The notes under the pieces are model-generated. The model had not been told where the DNA came from. It did no database searches and saw only the letters and a list, made by a program, of their open reading frames with translations. From NCBI GenBank assembly GCA_016800925.1, contig JABCPU010000459.1:1-51420 (forward strand): a stretch of DNA of 51,420 nucleotides, given 5' to 3'. The DNA comes from Suillus spraguei (lineage: Eukaryota; Basidiomycota; Agaricomycetes; Boletales; Suillaceae). Position numbers and translations under genes: made by a program. Every line of letters starts with the position of its first letter. The stretch's first letter is position 1. Shown here piece after piece: positions 33,256-43,425 of the stretch.

Positions 33256-35387
33256 ATGCGTAGCTCCACTCCGACTCAATTTCAGTCGTCGAGGGCATTG
33301 ATTTCGGGTAGCACCACACAGTCTAATTCTGCAGCCTTCCGCACTTCGATTCCAGAAGCTCGTCCAACGCCCTATCAGCAACGTCCGTCATACCAATCCC
33401 CGCGACCTGCACAATACGAGACCTCTCAGTACACGAAGCCAGCATATGAATATGGACGACCCCCCGTCACAAGCTCTTATGAATATGGACGCCCTCCCGT
33501 CACAGGCTCATATGCGGCTCCAGTGCCAGCATTCGGCAGTGATTCGACCACGACAACCAGACACAAGAACAGCTGGCTTGATGAAGCCAGGGAAAGCACC
33601 ACTAATTTCAAGAAGAATGGCTCGCCTGTACCGCTTGTGTGGGTAAGAAGGATGCCGATCGAAGTCATAATGGTTTCTAACAGATCCCAAAGATCTTAAT
33701 CGAGGATAAAACCGTTCCACCGAACGCTATCCCTTTTGGCGAAGACCGCAATGGACAGACGTTCTTCATTGCACGTGCTTATTTGGAGGTAAGGTTTACA
33801 ATCATGGAATTCGGGTTGAAGACGCTCATGGTTGGCTGACAGGGAGGTCTCCGTGAGTCTATTAACACGCATTGTGGGCACTCCATATATCAACTGTTCA
33901 GATCTTGGAAAGGTTGGCTATCACACCTCAGGTGCCCTGATCAGCTACGTCGGCAAGGAGCACTTGGTATGTGGTCCTATTATTCTCTATTTTCGTTTTT
34001 GATGGACCTCGCGCGACACACTAGATTGAAAAATACGAGGTGCTTGTGTGCGCATCTCAGCTTCGCTGGGGTCTAGCATCTCAGGATGCAACGGGAAATT
34101 TAATCCCGGGTACCGTCGTCCTCGCTCGTCAACAACAGGGCAAACAAGAGCTCAAACGCACTACAAGCAGTTTGTGGTCGCGTGAGACTCAGGAGTCTAC
34201 ATCAATCCTTCAGACTACTACTACCCTTCAAACTACACTCCACGTAGATGACATTCCTCGCTTTGCTCCATCTCTTCTGATACAAGAGGAAGAACTGCGA
34301 CGCGTGGCGTAGGTGTTCATTGCTCTTTATTAAAAAAATTCTGATCATGTTTGTGACAGTGAGTACAAGACGGTTATCCTGATCGACGATTCCATGTCTG
34401 TAAGGATGGCATCCTCAAGAGTTTGATCCATGACCGCTTATGTTCTGTGTATACAGATGGCCGAAGGTGATTCCTGGAACCAAGTGCGAGAGGCTCTAGG
34501 TGGTATTGTCGACCTTGCCATACAATATGGATCCAAAGGGCTCGATCTCCACTTCATGCACCAAACTCAGTTTGCCGAAAATATGAGGGTATGGGAACCA
34601 GTTTGCAAGTTTTATTTTTGGCCTAATGTTTTTGACTAGTCTCGATTCGAAGTCCAGAAACTTTTCGACCAGCTCAGTCCCAGTGGTACGTATCGTGTTT
34701 GTCGAACTTTATCAGTGAATTATGCATGCCCTTTATCCAGGCGAGGACACGCCAACGGGAGTGAGACTCGAACAGCTCATTGAGATGTACTTGCCACTCA
34801 TCGAGCACCCGAACTCAACTCACGAACCGATTTCTGTCATTGTCATTACCGATGGAGCCGCTAGTAAGGTGGTATTTCTATACCGTGCTCATATAACTGA
34901 CATACGCGAACATCGCTGTAGCCGACAGTGACGACTTATTGCGATGCATCATTGAGGCCGCCAGTCGCCTTGACAAGCAACAGGTTCCTCTCGAAAAATT
35001 CGGTATCCAATTTGTCCAGATTGGCACAGATCAAGATGCTGCTAAGGCGCTCCATATGTTGGACGACGAGCTTTCTGAACGTTACAAGATTCGGGTACGT
35101 CTTTTTCATGATTTCTCGCACTGTCACTCACGACTCTTTAGGACATCGTCGACACCACTCCCTTCGACCCAGCTAATGGCGCGTTCAACACGGACTACAT
35201 GATCAAGATCCTCATCGGAAGTCTGCACAAAGAACTTGACAATGGAACCGCTGAAATGCTCTCGCCAGAGAAGAAGCTCCAAACCTCGGTGATGCCTGGT
35301 TATGACAGGCACCCATCTCCTGTTCTTAGATCCGCTTCTCCAATTGTGAGTGCTGGTGGCTTACGCGCCCGACTCGGAGGGTATTGA
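33256..35387 (+). CDS. von Willebrand factor A-domain protein, 11 exons, intact
   Basis: Exons: 33256-33642, 33684-33788, 33843-33852, 33902-33966, 34025-34308, 34360-34399, 34457-34588, 34640-34685, 34741-34863, 34922-35094, 35142-35387. All introns are GT-AG, 41-58 bp, and every junction keeps phase, giving 536 residues ending TGA. The N-terminus (1-130) is Ser/Pro/Tyr-rich with YEYGRPPVT twice (about 64-72 and 75-83) and looks disordered. Residues ~285-460 form a vWA fold with the MIDAS motif DDSMS at 293-297 and ITDGAA near 392-397. Proteins of this kind are cytosolic and bind partners through a metal ion; the partner is unknown. No signal peptide or membrane segment is visible. Exon 3 is only 10 bp. 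Confidence 0.9.
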
Positions 35388-36733
35388 AGGAATCGGATAA
35401 ACATGCCACACTTTACGATAGATTTAAAGTCACAAGTCCACTTACGCTATGTACCACTTCTCGATAGACTACAATTTGATTGGGTATCCCTTAAAAGTCC
35501 ATTGGTTGAGAATGAAGTATTGACTGTTAGTGAGACATCAGGCTGAATGTTCTTAAGCATTCGACTCCTTAGACTAGAGTACGCCTCTGAAAAGGAGAGA
35601 AATTGTAATAAAAAAGTATTTGACCTCAATATATATCTTTGCAAAGAGGTTTAGAAATAAACAGTAATGGCTGGTCTCCGCTTGTATGTGAAACTTGGGC
35701 AGGTTGGCATGTAAGCCTCCCATACAGGCGGAGACCGGCCATGGTGAAAGGCTCGTGCGATGGCTTGAAAGGGAAAAACGCAAAGCACATGTCATTTGTA
35801 ATCAATGCAAAGAGCTCACTGCGCAAATAATAGGTGGATGGAGACCCATGCATGCAATTAGTCAACACCAAAGTCGATGATCTAGATCCCATGCTATCCC
35901 AGAGACAGACGGTGGATGGTTTAACTCCAAGTTCGTTCGTGCATTACCTCAACGTTAGTCTGGTTAGTTCGCTAACCGCAGCAGATTTCGGCATTGCTGT
36001 CAAGGGTTATGTCACACTCCCAGAACATCAGCGAGCGAGGTACTTGTAGGGTATCAATGCCCAACCAGGGACACTGATATCAGGATAGAGTTCATCAAGC
36101 ATCTTGCGAGCATCCACTAGGTCGCGGGTCCAATAAAGACACTGGGAGCTATGTAATGAGCTGTATATCAAAAATGTGGATTGACAGATTGTGAACCGAG
36201 GCAGATGAAATGGACGGGGGCATATACACTGGGTGTTTTATGACTGCTGGAGCCGATATGACTTGCAAGCGGTGGACGGATTCTACGATGGAACTGCAAG
36301 GCGATGAGATGCGGAGAGCGACGAGACAATCCATGCACCAATCGAAAGTTTTGAAACCGGGCACGCCAGGTCAGAAGCAGCCACCTATTCGCTAGACACA
36401 ACTATGACGGATTGGATAATGGCAAGCGCTTAAAAGGAACGAACTCAAGTGAGTTCTACAGTGCATCAGCAAGGAACGTAATTAATATACTAAGGTATTA
36501 CTTACCAGTTGAGTATAAGACAGGGAACAAATGTAGCAAAAGTACTGAGGGCGGATTTACCTAATATGGTAACTCCGCTTGAACGCTTCGGGATACCTCA
36601 AAGGACACGCTCAGCCGATCACTCGATTATGACAGATATTAACTTCAAGTAGCCGCATCGCAGTTGTCACAAGTACTGTAAAACCTCGCAAGCGCGTCGT
36701 CCGATAACACAGCACATTTTTGGGACTTCGAGA
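35388..36733. other. Intergenic, one notable hairpin, no gene recognised
   Basis: Short ORFs here show no recognisable family. The only structure seen is the inverted repeat at 35667-35742, listed separately. AATAAA-like signals near 35605-35660 may end the vWA transcript. Confidence 0.45.
35667..35742 (+). repeat. 22-bp inverted repeat, miRNA-like hairpin
   Basis: The left arm ATGGCTGGTCTCCGCTTGTATG (split here as ATGGCTGGTCT and CCGCTTGTATG) pairs with the right arm at 35721-35742 across a 32-nt loop. Twenty of 22 pairs are Watson-Crick, and the two others would be G-U in plus-strand RNA. It lies 280 bp downstream of the vWA stop codon. A second small stem (GGC...GCC) lies in the loop. Confidence 0.6.
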
Positions 36734-37170
36734 ATGGTCAAGTTTCAACCAATTGACTATGTTTGCCTCTCGAGCAATCAGATCAAGTGCTCGGCACATC
36801 GTTTTTGGCAGAATACAGATGGAAAATTATTAGTTACTGGGCGCAATGACCGTAACAGTCTCGCATACACATGGGATATTGCTGCGATTTTTAGAGAAGC
36901 TGGGCCGGCCTCGACCACCTGGTGTCATGTCCACAGTGAATATTCATATCCCATTTCATCATAGTGTTTAACCAATTTTTTTCTCCCAGGACGAAAAGTG
37001 GTTACTTAATGTATGTAGCACATCTATAAAACCCTCTCATTTCGTTTGAATACATATTTTTTAGACTGATGCTACACGACGTTCGGTCCAACGACGTCAG
37101 CCTGCTCATCAAGTACCCCGATGTATTTTTGATGGAATACCACTAGAACATTCAATATTCACATGTACGT
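36734..37170 (+). pseudogene. WD40-repeat protein, C-terminal fragment
   Basis: One WD40 blade is readable, GKLLVTGRNDRNSLAYTWDI (about 36817-36885), followed by the end of an intron and an exon DEKWLLN (36990-37010). A GTATGT...TTTTAG intron (to 37062) follows, then TDATRRSVQRRQPAHQVPR, a C-terminal extension I associate with mushroom WD40 genes. Upstream blades are not present, and the frame has no clear start. It is probably a relic of a gene from an expanded WD40/NACHT-type family. Confidence 0.55.
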
Positions 37171-37331
37171 CATTGTTGTTTTTTCCTGACTTTGTGTCTT
37201 CAGCTCTCTGCATAAAGGAAGCACGTTTCTTGGTCCATGATATGTCACCATCCTCCTTTCTAGACCGGGCTCAAAACCTTTGGAAACGCTACAGATAAGG
37301 TATTGATGACACGAACGTAGCACAATAGTTA

Positions 37332-37676
37332 TTGAGATTCCGTATGCAAATGGAGTTTGTTTTCCTTCTCGGCGTTCAGCTCCACTTAGAGAAACGCTTC
37401 AGCGAGGGAGAAACGGAAAACGGAATCATCCTACCCGAGGAATACTACTGGACAGACGGTGCCGGAGTTTCGGGATCCCTGGCTTCCTGCTTCGCACAGC
37501 CAGCCATCTTCAATTCCTCCACCGCCTCTCTTGTATGGAAAGCCAGACCATCGTGCTCTACTTCCAAGGCTTCCACTTCTCAGAATTTTTCTAGTAAGGT
37601 AAGTGCTTCCATTGGCCTCCGAACACCCTGTGCGACCATTCTAATGTGTCACATAGATTTATTCCCGCTACCATAA
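37332..37676 (+). pseudogene. Unrecognised gene fragment, also present inverted at 46200-46385
   Basis: The ORF reads LPEEYYWTDGAGVSGSLA and VWKARPSCSTSKASTSQNF. The second block is found again on the minus strand at about 46260-46385 as VWKARPPCSTSNASTSQNL, with about 80-85% DNA identity over ~100 bp. In a second frame both copies read MESQT(I/T)VLYFQ, so the true frame is uncertain. A GGTAAG splice-like site follows in both. No function can be given. Confidence 0.35.
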
Positions 37677-38214
37677 GGGAGTGAGTTATATCGTGTTCTA
37701 CCACCGGGACCTCATTCAAATTGGTTGTCTTCCTGCGTCTGTTGCTTTTGACCGTGAATCGTACTCGTCTTCTTCGATCGCTCATTAGCTCGGCCATTTG
37801 GGCCCAAGTTCGCATTTTGCTGAAATTCCCATGGCCTCAGTGATTCATTGCGGTGCGTTCACTACAAATGTCGAGTTCGTGTGGTGTCGATGTTGTGTTT
37901 GGGATGAACTGGATTGTTTCGTGGGAAGATGAGACTCCCGCCTCCAATCCTCCATGTCTGGCCTTCAAGGTGGTGACAGTGCCTCACTGTACTCGTTTTT
38001 TAGTATCTGCTGATTTCCTTCTGTGTTTCTAGAAACTCCATGTATGCTCATATTGAACCTGCTGCTAATGATGGTGAATATGAATTATTTCAGTCTTCGT
38101 CCCTCGTCGGGACAATTTTATTGTCTCGTAGAGGTTCAGACTTTATTGTTCATTCGGGCCGTGTCAATCAGGGGCCCCATAAGTTTTCAACTTAGGAGGT
38201 CTTGTTAAAGACTT
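37677..38214. other. Non-coding, nothing recognised
   Basis: T-rich sequence between the gene fragment and the tRNA-like array; no ORF or repeat was recognised. Confidence 0.45.
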
Positions 38215-38835
38215 GAGCCTGACCAGTGTGGTTACCACAACAGAGTGAAAATATATTTCTCTTGGACTACGCAGGTTCGAAACCTGCTGAAGTATAGTTT
38301 TTTTCTATGGGAACACACCTTGGTATTCACTCATGGATGGTTTCTTTAGAAGTTCACTGCAACTGGTCTTAGCCAGGTGGTTGCCATAACAGAATCAAAA
38401 TCTGTTTCTCTTGAATTGTACAGGTTCGAAACCTGCTGATGACAACATTTTTTTCTATCGGAACGCACCTTGATATTAACCTATGAATGGTTTCTTGGGA
38501 AGTTCACCATAACTGGTCTTAGACTGATGATTGCCACAACAGAATCAAAATCTGTTTCTCTTGGATTGTGTAGGTTTGAAACCTGCTGATGACAACGTCT
38601 TTTCTATCAGAACACACCTTGACATTCACTCATGGATGGTTTCTTTGGAAGTTCACTGTACCTGGTCTTAGCCTAATGATTGCCACAACAGAATCAAAAT
38701 CTGTTTCTCTTGGATTGTGTAAGTTCTCTAAACCTGCTGATGACAATGTTTATTTTCCATTGGAACACACCTTGACATTCACTCATGAATGGTTTCCTTA
38801 GACCTTCCTCTTAACTGGTCTTAGTCTCTGCAAAT
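38215..38835 (+). repeat. Tandem ~149-bp repeat with tRNA-Leu(CAA)-like fold, 4.2 copies
   Basis: Equivalent positions recur at 38242, 38391, 38541 and 38690 (period 149-150), with a fifth partial copy to 38835. Copies 2-4 contain the anticodon arm ACAGA-ATCAAAA-TCTGT (perfect 5-bp stem, 7-nt loop, T33, anticodon CAA). This is followed by ~16 nt like a class II variable arm. The T arm follows, GCAGG-TTCGAAA-CCTGC, perfect in copy 1 and near-perfect in copies 2 and 3; it includes a B box. The A-box side (GTCTTAGCCAGGTGGTTGCC) is weaker and no acceptor stem closes. The remaining ~70 bp (CACCTTGACATTCACTCATG) is not tRNA-like. I read it as a tRNA-derived, SINE-like tandem array. Confidence 0.65.
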
Positions 38836-39037
38836 TGTTGTTACAACATAAATATTTACTCCATGGTGAGTTGTGCCTGTGGACATGTTTGAAATACTAA
38901 TTATATTGTGTGTCATCAGGCTGCTGCAGGTTTTATACTTTTGTTCATCTTTTGCTATAGCTTTTTTCGCTTACCTGGAATTCAGTTGTTTTTGGGAGGT
39001 TCTAATGCAGATATCATTAGTGCTATGCATGCAGATG
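38836..39037. other. Flank between tRNA-like array and LINE
   Basis: T-rich sequence with no recognised feature; its right end (39038-39049) is the LINE target duplication. Confidence 0.4.
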
Positions 39038-39474
39038 CAATGAGCTGAGTTTTTTTTTTTTTTTTTTTTTTTGCTTCAGATTTAGTCCTTTGGGGTCGTA
39101 GACCCTATGTTGGACATTGTCTCGTCATTAGCTATCTTTCATCTTTTGAGGGGTTTGGATGCTCTTTTGTTTTATGGTGCGGACATGTACTCTGTCACCG
39201 AAGTGAGCAAGCACGAAAGGAAAGCTGCGGGAGGAAGACAGGTTAGTAGAGGAATTTGTTATAGGGTCGTATCTTTGTTGTCTTGACTGGTTCGTTCTTC
39301 GGTTTCGCTATGTGGTTCCTCTGTAGTCGTGTCTTCTGTGGTTCCCGTCAGTGACAGCTTCGTTGGAGTGTCGATCCTTTCATGGGAGAGTGTGTGGTTC
39401 GGGTTGGTATGTGCGGTTTGGGTATGTTTCCCTGTGACATTTTTACTGTGGTGTGTTATGTTCTTTTACATATG

Positions 39475-42400
39475 TTAATTCTCACCGAATATTGGCTTGA
39501 ATCTTCCAGTGCTATTGATGTATCGGATGAGGTGTGGGGTGATTTTGTCAGATGTTAGGATATGGGCTATTGACAGTGCATCTCGACGTGCGGCGTTTGC
39601 GAAGATATGGCGTTCCTTTCGATATTGGGGGCATTCAAAGATATAATGGTGAATCGTTTCGTTCGTGTTGGGGCATATTGGGCAGTGCGGGGTGTCGGAC
39701 TTGTTGATTCGATGGAGGTGATGATTCAGGGGGATGTGTCGAGTCCGGAGCTGGATGTACATGCTGGCGTGTCATTTGGGTAGTCCATTGATGAGTTTGA
39801 GATACTTGGCGGAGGGCATTGATGGGTCGATATCTCGAGTTCGGGTGTAGCGTGGTGATTTCGTCCATAGCGTTTTCCAGAGTTCTTTCACTTTTATCTT
39901 CTGGGTGGCTCGTAGTGCAGGCGCATTGCATAGGAGTGGCTTATCTCGTAGATATTTGGGTAGCTGACGTTTTGGGCTGCTGTTTTCGGGATCTTCTGCA
40001 GCTTTCTTGGCTTCGTGGTCTGCTAGCTCGTTGCCTGGTATGTTCTCGTGTCCGGGTACCCAGCGGATGGTGAGGTCGAAGTCTTCTTGTTCGTCCCGTC
40101 ATTTCGATATCGATTTGATCATTTTGCTGAATTGTTTTGGAATGAAGTTGCTGCTGTCCTTGTTTGCTTTGGTTCCGCATACTATGGCTGCTTGATTGTC
40201 GATTAGGATTGATGCTGGGTATGTCACATTTCGTTCCGTGGCTAAGAGGCGAGCTGCTAGCGTTAGTCCCAGTGTTTCGGCTTCGTATACTGTATGTTCT
40301 GCGTCTGATCCTAGGTGGTAGCATAAGATTTGCGGTTCCTGTCCTTCTCGTAGCAGTACTGCTGCGGCTCCAATCCCTTCCTTATATCCTGACCCGTCTG
40401 CGTAGATGCGGATGACATCCTTGAGTTGTTCATGCTCTTGTTTTGCGGCCTTCTTGTCCTTCGCTATCTGTGTCTTGTATACTGGTTCTTCTGACGCTCT
40501 CGTTTGGTTTGACGAGTTGATCATTTCGATGTCATTTGGGAAGATGCGGAAGGTGTGGAGTAGGTTGTGCAGTGATGAACGGTGGGTCTGGACGTTGTGT
40601 CCTGCTATCCATTGGAGTTTACTGTGCAGTGGATGGGATTGGGGGAGGGTGGCTAGACGAACAGTGGCTCGGTGGCAGATCTTCTGTAGGAGTAACGGTA
40701 TCGGTAGGAGATTTGCATGGGCTTCGAGCACGTCTGTTGGCGAGGTTCTCATGGCGCCGGTTATACTTAGCGCTGCTATGCGTTGTATGGACATGAGTCT
40801 TTTCGCTATTCCTTTGGAGCCTCTTTGGGTGACGTTCACATTGGATCCTCGTCTGAATATCGGTTTGAACCATATATCTGCACCGTATGCGAATTTCGGG
40901 ACTGCCACTGTTAGGTAGAGTTGACGCATTAGTTTGGTTGGGATTCCCATGGTGGTTCTCGAGAGTCGTCGGATCTGTAGGACATATTCAGTTCCTTTCG
41001 CTGTTGCGTACGCTGCATGCTCTTTCCAGGTGAGTTCTTGATCCATGATGATTCCTAGGAAGCGAGTATGGTGCGCTGGTTGGATTGTGACTCCATTGAG
41101 GATGATGGGACTTCGTTCCTTCATTCTGCTGCGTGTGAAATCCATGAGTGTGAACTTCGTTGTTTCAAATTTGGAGTTATGTTCTCTTGACCACTGATAA
41201 CCTCCGTTTTCTTGTTCAAGCATGTCTCGCAGGATTTCGTGTGTCTCCTCAAACGTTTCGGCTATGGCGATGTAAGCTGTGTCGTCCACAAAGGCTAGTG
41301 CGATTTCTTCCCTTCGGTTGCCTATTCGTCCTCGTGCTACTTCAACTAGGTCGGAGTTGTATATTAGGTAGCATATCATTGATAGCGGGTCGCCCTGGCC
41401 TATCCCGTTTGTTACTGGAAACCATTCTGAGGTGAAGTCGTCGAATCGTAGTTGGGTCCTCCGTCCTGTGAGCATTCGTTCTGTGAATGAGATGAGTTCC
41501 ATTGGTAGTCGTCGATGTCGCATGTTGTGAATAAGGCGGCTGGTGACTGCATTCGGGAATGCTCCTTCAATATCTAGGAATAGTACTGACGCTACTCATT
41601 TCGTTCGCCATGCATCCTTGATTGTTGCCTCGAGTAAATGTACTGAATCGGTAGTTGAACATCCCGGTCGTCCTCCGAAATGGTTTGCTGGCAGAAGTTG
41701 GTGCTTTTCGAGGATGTTGGTGACTTGTTGGGTAACTATGGCTGTCAGTAACTTGCAGGTGGTGTTGATCAATGCTATGGGGCGGTATGCCTTGGGTACG
41801 CTATAGTCGGCTTTGCCTGGTTTTCATAGTACTATGGTTGTGAAGTCACGCCATGGTTCATAGTACGTTTGAAGCGTGAAGACTGCATCGAAGATTCGTG
41901 TTAGGTATGGCATGAGTGTGTTGGCGTTTTGTTTGAAGACTATATTGCAGATCCCATCTGGTCCTGGGGCTTTGAATGGGCTCGTGTTCTTGATTGCTCG
42001 TTCGACGTGTTCTTCCGTGATGCGTTCGAATGGGGTGACAGGTTCTGGGTACTCGAATTCTTCTGGGATGAGGTTGTCCGCCGGGGGTGGAGGGAAGAAT
42101 GTCTTGGCCAGGAGTATGCTCTTCTCGTCATTAGATATGGCCTCCATGGTTGTGCCGTCTGCGTTCTTGGACTGTAGGACTGGTATTCGAGTTTTCCCGC
42201 CGTCGGTGCTGGGGGTGGTGACATATTTATTTGCTATCCAGAGTTCGCGTTGAGTGGCTTCTTCGAGAAATTGAGTCCAGTGTTCTTTCTTGGCCTTGTA
42301 GATAGCTTCTGAGATTTGGTTTCTGAATTTGCGGTGTTCCTCATGTGATGGGTGATTTGGTAGCGCTCTGAATTTATAGGATAGGTCACTTAGCTCGTGT

Positions 42401-43425
42401 TTGCGGTCTAGCATTTGGGACAGTTCCTTGGACCACCATCGCTTTGCGTGGGGATTCGGTTTGGATTTCGGTACGTTTTCGTCAATTACATCTTGAAGGA
42501 TTTTTGCGAGGCGTTTTGCTGCGAGTTGGAATTCTTCAAGGTCGACTAACGGTTTTGGTTCTGGTATCGTTGTTAGTTGTTCCTTGAGTCGCGAGTTGAA
42601 TTTCTCCCAGTCCACGTCTCGATAGTTGTAATTGGTTGTAGTCGTAGCTTGAGGGATATCCAGGTCGAGTGTACTAAGGATGGGGATGTGGTCCATTTTG
42701 GGGGGGCGTAGTCTTGGGGCTGTGTCACATATTGTGAAGGCTTCCAGGATGTGTTCAGTACAGAAGACGTTGTCCGGTCGGGTCCAATTGCCTGTGCGAG
42801 TTGATTGCAGTGTCGGTTTGTCCTTGACGAGGGCTTGGCACATTCCGTAGTCCGCCATGAGTTCGATCCAGGCCTGTGCATTTGCTTGTGCTTGTCGAGG
42901 CTCGCAGAGGTGTCGGTTCCGTTCTTCCTCCCATAGCGCATGGTGACAGTTGAAATCTCCTAGCCATAGAACGTGATCATCGTGTGTGGGTCGTATCGTG
43001 CAGATGTTGCTTTCGAGGTATTGATGGAGTGTTGGGGGAGTATCTTGCTTGTCGCCGTCATTGTAGATATTAAGGATAGTTAGTTTGCCGAAGGGTCCTG
43101 TGAATTGAATTATTACTACGTCAGCTGAGGGAAAGGGGAGTTGTCTCCAGCTGTTGGTGTTAATGCGTTTATGTACTAGTGTTACAGCACGCGATCGCTT
43201 TGCTTGTGTGTAGCGATGTGTTGGATATACAACGTGCCAGTCGGGGGTGGCTCTTGTATTACCTTTCGTGTCTATGGTGGGTTCTTGTATGGCTATGATG
43301 TCCCAGTCGCGAGCTGCGCTTGGTCCGCTGAGGATGCAGTGTTGAGCATCTGAGGAGGTGTTGAGGTTTTGCTGCCAGATTCGTAGTCGAGTCGTCGAGT
43401 TGTCCGGTGTATTAATCATTTCCAT
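39475..43425 (-). pseudogene. LINE ORF2: endonuclease, reverse transcriptase, RNase H
   Basis: One frame of 1316 codons from ATG at 43425 to TAA at 39475. N-terminal AP-like endonuclease: DWDIIAIQEPTID, LWLGDFNCHHALW and MDHIPILSTLDL. RT: TTIVL...PKAYRPIALINTTCKL, FGGRPGCSTTDS, FLDIEGAFPNAV, GIGQGDPLSMICYLIYNSDL and catalytic FVDDTAYIA. RNase H: IYADGSGYKEGIGAAAVLL, IDNQAAIV and WVPGHENIPGNELADHEA. The C-terminus has a zinc-binding HCPICPNTNETIHHYIFEC. In-frame TGA codons at 41824, 41596, 40099 and 39772 are the only visible lesions; three follow AAA. Each could be CGA (Arg) mutated at CpG. All catalytic residues I can see are present. Confidence 0.92.

Noticed and set aside
38215..38835. Functional tRNA-Leu genes in tandem
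   Set aside because: Acceptor stems are missing, the D arm is poor and the T arm is damaged in copy 4. tRNA-derived repeats fit better.
40406..42253. Plus-strand ORFs of 90-170 codons
   Set aside because: All are antisense to LINE ORF2 and show no domain.
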